From Paenibacillus sp. ACRRY (GTDB lineage: Bacteria; Bacillota; Bacilli; Paenibacillales; Paenibacillaceae), in NCBI RefSeq assembly GCF_022346995.1, contig NZ_JAKRNM010000003.1, positions 62,001 through 126,000 on the forward strand: a stretch of 64,000 nt of DNA, given 5' to 3'. The notes under the pieces were generated by a model. That model ran no database searches. It saw nothing but the letters and a program-made list of their open reading frames with translations, and had not been told where the DNA came from. Positions within the stretch are counted from its first letter, which is position 1. Every line of letters starts with the position of its first letter. Shown in pieces: positions 34,966-43,449 of this stretch. Made by a program: the position numbers and the translations under genes.

Positions 34966-36250
34966 AAGACTTCGCAACCGGTTTTTGGTCGTCAATCTGG
35001 TATCGATCTCCATCATGATGCTGGTTGCTTTTGCGACGATCTATATCATTACGTACCAGAATGTGCAGCGGGAAACCAATATGGAGTTATTCAAGGTATC
35101 GGATTTCTATCACAGCCCATATAATTCGTCCAAGATGCCGCGTGGGGACGATGCTATCACAGGTAATCTGCCAACGGACGTGCAGCAGAACGGCCCCGGC
35201 GGAGATCCCAATTCTCCACCAGGGCGTTCCGTCTCGTTCATGGTGAAGACGGATAATGAATGGAACATTACGGATTCGCAATCCAGATTCAGCATGGAGG
35301 AACCATTTTATGCAGAGGCACTGGAGAAGGTGGACAAGGCTGATTATGCAGAGCGTAAGACCGGACAATTTGCGCTAAATGGAACGAACTGGGCGTACGT
35401 CATTGATCCGAGCAGCGATGGGCATATGGTTGTATTCATTGATGTAACTGCCCAGCAGGGCATTCTTACGAATCTGATCTATACCTTCACCATCGTAGGC
35501 CTGTTCATGTTGATCGTCATTTACTTCCTGAGCCGTTACTTTGCCAATCGTTCCATTGCTCCGGTCAAGGAAGCGTTCGATAAACAGAAACAGTTCATCG
35601 CGGATGCCTCCCATGAGCTGAAGACACCTCTGGCCATCATTAATACCAACACCGACGTGCTGCTTGCCAACCGGGAGGATACCATTGATAATCAGTCCAA
35701 ATGGCTGCATTATATCAAGTCAGAGACAGAGCGCATGTCCCGGTTAACGAGTGATCTGTTATATCTGACCGAGATCGATGATTCACGTTCCACGATGATC
35801 CACTCCAAGTTTGATATGAGCGATGCGGTAGAGACCATTATTTTGACGATGGAAGCTGTTATCTTTGAGAAAAATATATCTCTCGACTACAGCATTGAGC
35901 CGGAGCTCATGGTCCATGGCAATAGTGAACAGATCAAACAGGTCATTCTGATTCTGCTGGATAACGCCGTGAAATATTCCAAAGCGAAAGGCGCGGTCAA
36001 TGTTTCTCTGAAGAAGCATAATCATGAGGTGGTACTAGCCGTCTCCAATACAGGGGAAGGTATTGCACCAGAGCATTTGGATCGTATCTTCGATCGGTTC
36101 TATCGTACGGATGCATCCAGAGCACGCAAGCATGGTGGACATGGACTCGGTCTGGCGATTGCCAAATCCATCGTGGACCAGCACAAAGGTCAGATCTATG
36201 CTCGTAGTGTAGTAGGAGAGGGAGCGACGTTTTATGTTCGTCTAACTTAG
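34958..36250 (+). CDS. Sensor histidine kinase
   Basis: 430 residues from a GTG start overlapping the regulator stop. TM1 (about 9-31) and TM2 (about 168-190) flank an extracytoplasmic sensor of about 135 residues with a Gly/Pro-rich stretch (NGPGGDPNSPPG). There is no full HAMP domain; TM2 leads almost directly to HisKA with His219 in DASHELKTP. The ATPase part has NAVKYSK and GGHGLGLAIAKS. It presumably phosphorylates the adjacent OmpR regulator in response to an envelope signal and so controls the divergent VTC operon. Confidence 0.93.
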
Positions 36251-36285
36251 ATCTGAATAAGGCATGTCTGTTATGGGTTAACCTA

Positions 36286-36294
36286 TGCTACAAT
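36286..36294 (+). promoter_or_regulatory. Extended -10 promoter before the 94-aa gene
   Basis: TG-C-TACAAT is an extended -10. It overlaps an in-frame ATG at 36293, which therefore cannot be the start codon. Confidence 0.5.
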
Positions 36295-36331
36295 GGCAAC
36301 AGTATGTATGAACCAAGGAGCTGAACTGAAC

Positions 36332-36616
36332 GTGACGGAAGCGAATTCGATTAATGAGCAGGAAATGATGCAATATATCGCGGACAAAACCAAAGCGAGC
36401 CAGGCGAATATTTCGCTTGTCCTGAAGCATGAGCAAGCCTACATCAACAAAGCGCATGAAAATGCCAAGGGCGAAGTAGACATTGATGGCGATGATCTGG
36501 CTGACTACATCCTGAGCCGCAAAGATGTGAAGCTGGATGAATTGACGGTAGAAGGCATTCTGGATGCCGAAATGGACTATCTCATGGAGAAGGGCCACGC
36601 TGGATACGTAGATTAA
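36332..36616 (+). CDS. Small acidic conserved-looking hypothetical protein
   Basis: 94 residues from GTG 36332, with AAGGAG 11 nt upstream. Helix-rich, acidic and soluble, with no Cys, signal or membrane segment: blocks EQEMMQYIADKTKAS, VLKHEQAYINKAH and VDIDGDDLADYILSR. I do not recognise the family. It sits 81 nt after the histidine kinase but has its own extended -10 promoter, and a strong bidirectional terminator follows. Confidence 0.65.
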   Translation: MTEANSINEQEMMQYIADKTKASQANISLVLKHEQAYINKAHENAKGEVDIDGDDLADYILSRKDVKLDELTVEGILDAEMDYLMEKGHAGYVD

Positions 36617-36650
36617 GATCATTTTGCACGTAGTAATCAATGTACTGGAA

Positions 36651-36700
36651 AAAAAGACCCCAACCTCCACGTAAATGTGGGTGTTGAGGTCTTCTTTTAT
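36651..36700. terminator. Bidirectional intrinsic terminator
   Basis: AAGACC/GGTCTT, CAAC/GTTG and TCCAC/GTGGG stack into a long hairpin with A and T runs on either side, between the convergent hypothetical and SDR genes. Confidence 0.88.
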
Positions 36701-36760
36701 ATTCCTGTGAAGGGTCTTAATGGATTACCCGAAGTTTGGATAAAAGATTCGTACAGCTTC

Positions 36761-37525
36761 TTATTGACCCATCATGCCGCCATCTACAGTGTAGAGGGAT
36801 GCTGTTACATAGGAAGCTTCTTCGGACAAGAGGAAGTTCATCACTGCTGCCACTTCTTCTGGTTCGCCATAACGTCCCAATGGAATGCTGGCTACGGTAG
36901 CATCTTGATAGTTTTCCACGTCACCGGAGTTTGCTTCGATTTGACGCATCATGCGAGTGTTAATCGTTCCTGGCAATACCGCGTTTACTCGGATATTAAA
37001 TGGAGCAAGTTCATTTGCAGCGGTACGAGTGAGACCAACTACGGCATGTTTGGACATAATATATGGAGATACGGCTGGAGCACCCATCAGACCTGCAAGG
37101 GAAGATGTATTCAGGATCGCACCTGATTTTTGTTTTTTCATTACTGGAATGACATTTTGCAGACCAAGGAATACGCCACGAACGTTAACGTTATATACCG
37201 TATCCAGTGCTTCAACGCTGAGGTCTTCGATCAGACCGGTTGGACCTTCGATACCTGCGTTATTGGCAAAGTAGTCGATTCTGCCAAAAGCATCAAGTGC
37301 TTTTTGAACATAGTTTTTCACGTCTGCTTCTTGGGATACGTTTGCTTTAACTGCAATCACGTGCTCTTTGTCGAGATTCAGATCGGTGATGGTTTGTTGA
37401 ATAGCCTCTTCGTTCAGGTCTACCAGAACCAGATTAATTTTGCGTTCAGCCAGTCTGCGTGCCAATTCTTTACCAATGCCTCCGGCAGCTCCTGTAATTA
37501 CTGCTGTATGTGTATAAGTACTCAT
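36761..37525 (-). CDS. Short-chain dehydrogenase/reductase (SDR)
   Basis: 254 residues, classical SDR: cofactor loop TGAAGGIG, NNAG, catalytic Ser in NTSSLAG and YIMSK (Tyr-x-x-x-Lys). The acidic residue after strand 2 (LVLVDLN) favours NAD(H). It ends in the usual YTVDGG block. The substrate is unknown. Divergent from a TetR-family gene that probably controls it through the palindrome between them. Confidence 0.93.
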   Translation of the reverse strand: MSTYTHTAVITGAAGGIGKELARRLAERKINLVLVDLNEEAIQQTITDLNLDKEHVIAVKANVSQEADVKNYVQKALDAFGRIDYFANNAGIEGPTGLIEDLSVEALDTVYNVNVRGVFLGLQNVIPVMKKQKSGAILNTSSLAGLMGAPAVSPYIMSKHAVVGLTRTAANELAPFNIRVNAVLPGTINTRMMRQIEANSGDVENYQDATVASIPLGRYGEPEEVAAVMNFLLSEEASYVTASLYTVDGGMMGQ

Positions 37526-37653
37526 GATATATTCGCTCCTTATTAATTATTGGCAGGTTTTTCTCTAAAAAAAGTTTCAACCTGTCGTCTATCTTTCCTG
37601 TCTCAATGTTAAGATATACATAACGGTGTGACAATAATCATTGACAGCGTATA

Positions 37654-37669
37654 TGTCTGGTATCGGACA
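37654..37669. promoter_or_regulatory. Imperfect palindrome in SDR/TetR divergent region
   Basis: TGTCTGGTATCGGACA is symmetric at 12 of 16 positions and lies midway between the divergent SDR and TetR genes, a typical TetR operator place. Confidence 0.4.
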
Positions 37670-37721
37670 CAGATGTAAGCGGTGTTCATTTAGGTTACAA
37701 TAATGGACAAAGGAGGCGAAA

Positions 37722-38360
37722 ATGTTGATTATCGAACACCCCCAGGACCGGAGAGCACGAAGAACGCAGGATGCAATCATCGCTGCGACGGTTTCATTAA
37801 TATTGGAAAAGGGAGCCGACGCCGTCACCATCCGTGACATTACAGAGCGTGCAGATTACAATCGGGGCACTTTTTATTTGCATTTTCCTGGCAAGCCGGA
37901 ACTGCTTGAATTCATTTTGGAGGATTTCATGCAGGGAGTGGGCCAAGCCTATGCCAAACCGTATGCTGAATTAAAGGAAGTGGATATGACCGGATTACTT
38001 CCCTCTACTATGCCTGTATTTGAATATATCGAAGCTCATCAGGATATCTTCCGTGCCTTGATTACAATGCATGGCGATATGGCCTTAAGACTGTGCAATA
38101 TGTTCCGGACTTATTTAACCGAGGATTTCGTGCTGGTAACTGAAGATAGCGAGTACACGATTAATTATGATATTATGCTGAGCTACCTGATATCTGCGAC
38201 GGTAGGTGTCATTATGCACTGGGCAGAGATTGGATTCAAATATTCTGCGCATTATATGGGGGAGCAGTTGACGGCATTAATAAACATCAAACCGACCCGT
38301 CTGCTGATAGAACCAGGACAGAAGGGTCGGACCATTCACGAACGTATGCTGTTGGATTAA
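37722..38360 (+). CDS. TetR/AcrR-family transcriptional regulator
   Basis: 212 residues. The N-terminal TetR helix-turn-helix is clear (AAVTVSLILEKGA-like helix 1 region, then VTIRDITERADYNRGTFYLHF). The all-helical C-terminal part resembles the DhaS/TetR_C_7 ligand domains. Start ATG behind AAAGGAGG. Divergent from the SDR gene and probably its repressor. The ligand is unknown. It is convergent with cobA, with only 17 bp between the stops. Confidence 0.92.
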   Translation: MLIIEHPQDRRARRTQDAIIAATVSLILEKGADAVTIRDITERADYNRGTFYLHFPGKPELLEFILEDFMQGVGQAYAKPYAELKEVDMTGLLPSTMPVFEYIEAHQDIFRALITMHGDMALRLCNMFRTYLTEDFVLVTEDSEYTINYDIMLSYLISATVGVIMHWAEIGFKYSAHYMGEQLTALINIKPTRLLIEPGQKGRTIHERMLLD

Positions 38361-38377
38361 GAAAATGGAAGGGGCAG

Positions 38378-39148
38378 CTATCCCGTCATAGAGGTGTCTG
38401 CTGCTTGCTGGAGCTGAATCAATTGTTCGCGTACGAGAACGGCCTCGCCAACAATGATTAGCGCGGGATTGGTCACCTTTTCCGAAAGGGAAAGAGCATG
38501 AAGCTGGCCCAGTGTACCAGTAATGATTCGTTCCTTGGCGGTGGTTCCGCGTTCAATTAAGGCTGCGGGTGTACTGCTGCTTTTGTCGGATTGTAGCAGT
38601 TCACGTTGAATGTGGGGTAATTGGCTAATGCCCATATAGATGACCAGAGTGTCCACACTATGGGCGAGCAGATCCCAGCGCACGGAAGATACACGGCCAT
38701 CACTCCCTGTACCTGTGACACATGCGAAGGTCGAAGCCACTCCCCGATGGGTTAGCGGAATCAGGGATGAAGCGGATGTGCCCACAGCGGAAGTGATGCC
38801 AGGAATGACCTCAAAAGGAATTCCGGCTTCAGCTAGCACAAGTGCTTCTTCACCGCCACGACCAAAGATGAATGGGTCACCGCCTTTGAGCCGAACCACC
38901 TGTTTACCTTCCGCTGCGTGAGCAACCAGCAACCGACCAATCATCTCCTGACTCATGGAATGCAGCCCAGGGGCCTTTCCACAATAGATTCGGAGTGCTG
39001 ATTCAGGAGCTTCGGCAAGCAAGTCATCATTTACCAGTCGGTCATACAGCAGTACATCTGCCGTTTGAATGCGTCTCAGAGCTTTCACCGTAATGAGTTC
39101 CGGATCTCCAGGTCCAGCGCCTACGATACTTACCAGGCCCCGGCTCAT
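38378..39148 (-). CDS. cobA: Uroporphyrinogen-III C-methyltransferase (SUMT)
   Basis: 256 residues with the SUMT signatures VGAGPGDPELITVKA, RLKGGDPFIFGRGGEE and PGITSAVGTSA. It converts uroporphyrinogen III to precorrin-2 with two SAM, the first committed step to siroheme, the prosthetic group of nitrite reductase. The start overlaps the nirC stop (ATGA), so it is the last gene of nirB-nirD-nirC-cobA. B. subtilis nasF has the same role. The dehydrogenase/ferrochelatase steps are not encoded here. Confidence 0.95.
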   Translation of the reverse strand: MSRGLVSIVGAGPGDPELITVKALRRIQTADVLLYDRLVNDDLLAEAPESALRIYCGKAPGLHSMSQEMIGRLLVAHAAEGKQVVRLKGGDPFIFGRGGEEALVLAEAGIPFEVIPGITSAVGTSASSLIPLTHRGVASTFACVTGTGSDGRVSSVRWDLLAHSVDTLVIYMGISQLPHIQRELLQSDKSSSTPAALIERGTTAKERIITGTLGQLHALSLSEKVTNPALIIVGEAVLVREQLIQLQQAADTSMTG

Positions 39149-40026
39149 GATCGTGTCCCCAGTTTGGACGCAGACTCTGCATTTGCCAATCCTGAACGAC
39201 CGCCATGGATGGTTGCGAGTTTGGATGGCATCGGGATGGGGCTTCCCCAGCGATGTGCAGCGTACAGCCCTAACCCGGTAAATAGGGCACCACCAATGAA
39301 ATTACCAAGCAGTACCGGAATCTGATTCCACAGCCACCAGTCGGCAATACTGACATCAGCACCCAGCATCATGCCCGCCGGGATGACAAACATATTTACA
39401 ACAGCATGTTCGAATCCTTGAGCAAAAAATATCGTAATCGGCAGCCACATGGCCACAATTTTACCGAGTGTAGAGGTGGACGTCATCGCCATGACTGCAC
39501 CCAGTGTCACCATCCAGTTACATAAAATAGCCTTAATGATCACCAAAACAATACCTGCGCCGCCCAGATGTTGATATCCGAGCGTCTTGGCTTCGCTGGT
39601 CTGAATCAGCGTTTGAACGAGGGGACTGCTCATATCAGTTCCCATCTTCGTCAGCGTGAGTTCATATAACAGAGCGTAGAACAGACATCCAAGTATATGG
39701 CCTGCAATTACCCAGAAGTAATTACGGAGCATATCCATCAGTGTGACTCTGCGCTTCATAACCGCAAGTGGAATCATGGCGAAGCTGCCTGTCACCAGCT
39801 CAAGTCCGAGCAGAATAATGATCACGAACCCTGCAGGGAATATCAGTGCACCTGCCAAACCAACGGAAGTTTGAGATACAGCGGTATATGCCAGCGTTGT
39901 TGCAAAAGCGAGAATCGCGCCGGCCAGAAAACCACGGATTAACATCTGCACCCGGTTCATTCTGGCTTTATTCTCACCTGCGTCCACCATCGATTGCAGT
40001 ACTTCTGCCGGTTTAACAAAATCCAT
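39145..40026 (-). CDS. nirC: Formate/nitrite (FNT) family channel, nitrite transporter
   Basis: 293 residues with six predicted helices and FNT blocks: N-terminal GENKARMN region, GALIFPAGFVIIILLGLELVTG, LCNWMVTLG and FEHAVVNMFVIPAGMM. FNT pentamers conduct nitrite or formate; the nir operon context indicates nitrite. It lies 50 nt after nirD and is coupled by ATGA overlap to cobA. Confidence 0.92.
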   Translation of the reverse strand: MDFVKPAEVLQSMVDAGENKARMNRVQMLIRGFLAGAILAFATTLAYTAVSQTSVGLAGALIFPAGFVIIILLGLELVTGSFAMIPLAVMKRRVTLMDMLRNYFWVIAGHILGCLFYALLYELTLTKMGTDMSSPLVQTLIQTSEAKTLGYQHLGGAGIVLVIIKAILCNWMVTLGAVMAMTSTSTLGKIVAMWLPITIFFAQGFEHAVVNMFVIPAGMMLGADVSIADWWLWNQIPVLLGNFIGGALFTGLGLYAAHRWGSPIPMPSKLATIHGGRSGLANAESASKLGTRS

Positions 40027-40076
40027 AGTGCACGCCTCCCTGATTCATGATGTCAGGCATATCTTCTGGTTAAAGA

Positions 40077-40394
40077 CTAACCTGCAATGGTAATGTAGAT
40101 CTCGCCGCTATGATCATCGACCTCGGTTTTATATGTGTTCAGACATCCATCGTCCGGCTCGTGTACCTTGCCGCTGCGGAGGTCAATTTTCCAGTCATGC
40201 AGCGGGCAATGGACAGCCGTTCCGCATACCATGCCTTCTGACAGCCTGCCGCCCTTATGAGGGCAGCGATTCTCAACGGCGTGCAGCGTTCCATCACTCA
40301 ATTTGAAGACGGCAATCTCGGTGTCCAAGACCGTAAACGTCCGTGCTCCCTTTTCATCAATATCCGCAAGATGTCCAATTCGCAATCGATTCAT
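40077..40394 (-). CDS. nirD: Nitrite reductase small subunit (Rieske-type)
   Basis: 105 residues from the ATG at 40394 behind AGAGGAGGA; the longer frame upstream overlaps nirB and is not used. Rieske ligands are seen as CPHKGG and CPLHDW. NirD pairs with NirB in assimilatory NAD(P)H nitrite reductase. It begins 17 nt after the nirB stop. Confidence 0.94.
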   Translation of the reverse strand: MNRLRIGHLADIDEKGARTFTVLDTEIAVFKLSDGTLHAVENRCPHKGGRLSEGMVCGTAVHCPLHDWKIDLRSGKVHEPDDGCLNTYKTEVDDHSGEIYITIAG

Positions 40395-40410
40395 CGCTGA
40401 TCCTCCTCTT

Positions 40411-42852
40411 CTAGTGGGCTGCCGGCTGGGTGCCAGCGAGTGGTGTGAAGTTTTTACGCAGCTTTTCGTCTTCAATAATTTCCTTCCATGGATCAACGGT
40501 ACGGCCGAGTGTCAGTTCAAGCCGTTCGACCAGAGCCAGGCGCTCTTCGCGGTCTTCGAGTGCCTTCTTCACATGGTCCAGACCGACACGTTCAATCCAG
40601 GCTGCCGTTCTCTCATTCCAGCGTGCGTTCTCTCTATAATATTGAAGGTAAGCATAAGTCCACTCTTCAACTTCGGCATCGGTTTTCACGGTGCACAGTA
40701 ATTCTGCTGCGCGGACCTTGACCCCGCCGTTGCCGCCAACGTGCAGTTCCCATGCACCGTCAATCGCGACAACACCCAGATCCTTAATGGTGGCTTCCGC
40801 GCAGTTCCGTGGGCATCCGGAGACCGCAAGTTTCACTTTGGCTGGAGCAACCATTTTATCGAGTTTCTTCTCCAGACGAATGCCCATCTCAATGGAATCC
40901 TGAGTTCCGAAGCGGCAGAAGGTGTTGCCGACGCATGTTTTTACCGTACGCAGTGCCTTGCCATAACCGAATCCGGAAGGCATATCGAGCTCTTCCCAGA
41001 TCTTCGGCAAATTTTCCTTTTGTACACCGAGCAGGTCAAGGCGCTGTCCACCTGTGAATTTCACCATCGGCACATCATATTTCTCGGCAACGGTCGCGAT
41101 CTTGATCAGTTCTGCCGGGGAAGTGACACCACCGTAAATTCGAGGAATAACGGAATAGGTTCCGTCTTTTTGAATATTGGCGTGATATCGTTCGTTCGTG
41201 AACTTGGATACCCGCTCATCTTCGTACTCAGCTGGCCAGATCATGCCAAGGTAATAGTTAAGGGACGGACGACACTTGGAGCAGCCTTCCGGTTCATTCC
41301 AGCCAAGCACATTCATGACTTCCTTGACGGTTTTCAGCCCCATCTCTTTGATCTGGGCAACGATCTCGTCACGGTCGTAGGAGGTACAACCGCAGATGCC
41401 CTCCTTCACCTGTTCCAAGGCAGCATCCCCTGCATAATGGACGAGCAGCGATTCAACAATGGGTTTACATCCTCCACAGGAGGCGGAAGCTTTGGTACAA
41501 GACTTGATGGCACCAAGTGTGTTGCATCCTTTGTTCAGCACTGCGTCTCCAATGGCAGCTTTGGTAACACCGTTACAGCCACAGACAATTTCATCGTCTG
41601 GCATAGCAGCCATCCGCTCAGCAACAGATGGGCCGGACCCTGAACCACCGGCGGATACCCCGAGCAAGATTTCCTTTTCACGTCCACCGATATTCTCTCC
41701 GCTTTTAATGAGGGAGAAGAGGGAAGCGCCATCTGTGGTATCTCCGAACAGTACAGCTCCGATAAGCTGTCCGTCCTTCAAGACCATCTTTTTGTAGACC
41801 CCGTCTACGTCGTCCTGGATACGAATGCTGCGCGTATCTGCCGCATCCTTGAATTGGCCTGCAGAGAATACATCCACGCCGGATACCTTCAGCTTGGTAG
41901 ACGTCACAGACCCTTCATACCCTTCGGTTGCTGCACCGGCCAGGCGTTTGGCCAGAACCATGCCCTGTTCATACAGCGGAGCTACCAATCCATATGCGAT
42001 GCCGCGGTGCTCTGCACATTCACCGACTGCCGAAATGCCAGGAATACTGGTGTTCATGTAATCATCTACGATGACACCGCGGTTCACATTCAGGCCTGCC
42101 TGACGGGCCAGTTCAACCTGAGGGCGAATGCCGACAGCCATGACAACCAGATCAGTCTCGAGCACCGTCTGATCTGTGAAGCGCAGTGATTTCACGCGAT
42201 GTTTGCCCGTAATTTCTTCTGTATGTTTTTTCAAAAGAAACTTCATGCCCTGCTCCTCAAGCTCCCGTTGAAGCATCAAGCCTGCAGGCAGGTCCAGATT
42301 TCGGTCCATCAGATGTCCGTTAATATGAATAACGGTGACATCCATTCCCAGATTGAGCAGTCCGCGTGCGGCTTCCAGACCAAGCAGTCCACCACCGATT
42401 ACGGCCGCTTTGCGATACTTTTGCGAGGCTGCCATCATCGTCTCACAGTCCTTGATATCACGGAAACCGATGACACCTTCCTTGTCTGCTCCGGGTAAAG
42501 GCAGAATGAACGCCTGTGATCCTGTTGCCAGAATCAGCTCGTCATATGAAGCGCGGACACCAGCCTGGGACACCACTTCCTTGCGCTCGGCATCGATTCG
42601 AATCACGGGATCACCTGGGTACACCCGAATGCCGTTATCCTCGTACCAGCTCCATTCGTTGATTACGATATCTTCAATGCTCGTGCCGCCTGCAAGTACA
42701 GAGGAGAGCATGATGCGATTGTAGTTGGGGTGCGGTTCAGCACCAAAAACCGTAATTTCATAAGCATGCGGAGCGAGTTTAAGAATATGTTCAATTGTAC
42801 GAATACCTGCCATACCATTGCCGACCAGCACCAGTTTTTTCGTTGTACTCAT
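40411..42852 (-). CDS. nirB: Nitrite reductase [NAD(P)H] large subunit
   Basis: 813 residues from the ATG at 42852 (AAGGGGG upstream); an in-frame extension would start inside the terminator hairpin. Order: FAD/NAD domain (VGNGMAGIRT, VIGGGLLGLEAARG), a BFD-type [2Fe-2S] domain (CGCNGVTK ... CGGC), a second Cys-rich block (CGCTSYDRDE ... GCSKC), then the sulfite/nitrite reductase core with siroheme/4Fe-4S ligands in CVGNTFC and SGCPRNCAEA. It reduces nitrite to ammonium for assimilation (B. subtilis NasD). First gene of nirB-nirD-nirC-cobA. Expression appears controlled by a TnrA/GlnR-like box and an ANTAR-type antiterminated leader. Confidence 0.96.
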   Translation of the reverse strand: MSTTKKLVLVGNGMAGIRTIEHILKLAPHAYEITVFGAEPHPNYNRIMLSSVLAGGTSIEDIVINEWSWYEDNGIRVYPGDPVIRIDAERKEVVSQAGVRASYDELILATGSQAFILPLPGADKEGVIGFRDIKDCETMMAASQKYRKAAVIGGGLLGLEAARGLLNLGMDVTVIHINGHLMDRNLDLPAGLMLQRELEEQGMKFLLKKHTEEITGKHRVKSLRFTDQTVLETDLVVMAVGIRPQVELARQAGLNVNRGVIVDDYMNTSIPGISAVGECAEHRGIAYGLVAPLYEQGMVLAKRLAGAATEGYEGSVTSTKLKVSGVDVFSAGQFKDAADTRSIRIQDDVDGVYKKMVLKDGQLIGAVLFGDTTDGASLFSLIKSGENIGGREKEILLGVSAGGSGSGPSVAERMAAMPDDEIVCGCNGVTKAAIGDAVLNKGCNTLGAIKSCTKASASCGGCKPIVESLLVHYAGDAALEQVKEGICGCTSYDRDEIVAQIKEMGLKTVKEVMNVLGWNEPEGCSKCRPSLNYYLGMIWPAEYEDERVSKFTNERYHANIQKDGTYSVIPRIYGGVTSPAELIKIATVAEKYDVPMVKFTGGQRLDLLGVQKENLPKIWEELDMPSGFGYGKALRTVKTCVGNTFCRFGTQDSIEMGIRLEKKLDKMVAPAKVKLAVSGCPRNCAEATIKDLGVVAIDGAWELHVGGNGGVKVRAAELLCTVKTDAEVEEWTYAYLQYYRENARWNERTAAWIERVGLDHVKKALEDREERLALVERLELTLGRTVDPWKEIIEDEKLRKNFTPLAGTQPAAH

Positions 42853-42906
42853 TGTGATTAGCCCCCTTGGATCCATTCTGCGAACTGCCTCGCTTTTCGT
42901 TCCGGA

Positions 42907-42988
42907 AAAATAGAAAAAGCCTGTCATGCCTCGGGGGACTGCGCATATGCATACGCATGCCATGGATCCGAGATTGCAAAACAGGCTT
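42907..42988 (-). terminator. Conditional terminator in the nirB leader
   Basis: On the transcript, AAGCCTGT pairs with ACAGGCTT, with stacked inner helices TGC/GCA and CTCGG/CCGAG. It is followed by TTTTTCTATTTTT about 55 nt before the nirB start codon. Its 5' strand is also the 3' strand of hairpin P2 of the antiterminator, so the two structures exclude each other. Confidence 0.85.
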
Positions 42989-43023
42989 CATTGCCGTTTC
43001 AACCAGCTACGCCGTTGTAACTG
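42978..43023 (-). promoter_or_regulatory. ANTAR-target two-hexaloop antiterminator RNA of nirB
   Basis: P1 (43023-43004): stem CAGTTAC/GTAGCTG, 7 pairs including one G-U, with hexaloop AACGGC. A 3-nt linker GTT follows. P2 (43000-42978): GAAACGGC pairs with GCC-(bulged T)-GTTTT and has hexaloop AATGAA. Both loops have A at position 1 and G at position 4, the published ANTAR recognition rule, and P2 overlaps the terminator. The ANTAR protein is encoded divergently. Confidence 0.85.
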
Positions 43024-43055
43024 TGATCGTTCAAATATGGAGTTGTTATGGCCTA

Positions 43056-43095
43056 ACTATAAAAGATCCTTCCTTTCATGTCAATATAGTTGACA
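43056..43095 (-). promoter_or_regulatory. nirB promoter with overlapping TnrA/GlnR-like box
   Basis: Read on the minus strand: TTGACA, 17 bp, TATAGT, a near-perfect SigA promoter. The -35 is the right half of TGTCAACTATATTGACA (43079-43095), which fits the TnrA/GlnR consensus TGTNANAWWWTNTNACA at all but two fixed positions. Overlap with the -35 suits repression. Confidence 0.75.
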
Positions 43096-43356
43096 CAAAA
43101 AAGTATTTGAAATTTGAAGTTAATTATGTTTACATGTGTGTAATGGAAACAAGAACTGAACGATGAACGAACAGCCTGTATTGCAACGTGCAAGCTAACA
43201 GCCGTGGCGGTTACAGGGAAGAAGAAGCATACAACCCTAGGCAATAACAAGAGACGGAGTTAGAAAAGAACCTTATTTATGATTATGGTAATTAGCCCAA
43301 TAGGTTACCGACATGCATCATTGGTTTCAAACATGTATATTTTCAACTTAAGATAT

Positions 43357-43408
43357 TGTCAGGTTATATAACATCTTAACTTGATGAACTATTTTAGGTG
43401 CTTAAGCT
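43357..43408 (+). promoter_or_regulatory. TnrA/GlnR-like box and promoter of the ANTAR gene
   Basis: TGTCAGGTTATATAACA (43357-43373) matches the TnrA/GlnR consensus with one mismatch. A weak promoter TTGATG, 16 bp, TAAGCT (43381-43408) follows, which places the box centre near -50, the usual spot for TnrA activation. The rest of the gap (43096-43356) shows small inverted repeats such as TTGCA-ACG-TGCAA (43181-43193) but no gene. Confidence 0.6.
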
Positions 43409-43449
43409 CTAACCATTCTGCCTATGCATTAGGGAGGGATTGATCCATC

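Noticed and set aside
40741..41643. 300-codon open frame antisense to nirB
   Set aside because: nirB carries all family motifs; the antisense frame has no recognisable domain and no start signals.
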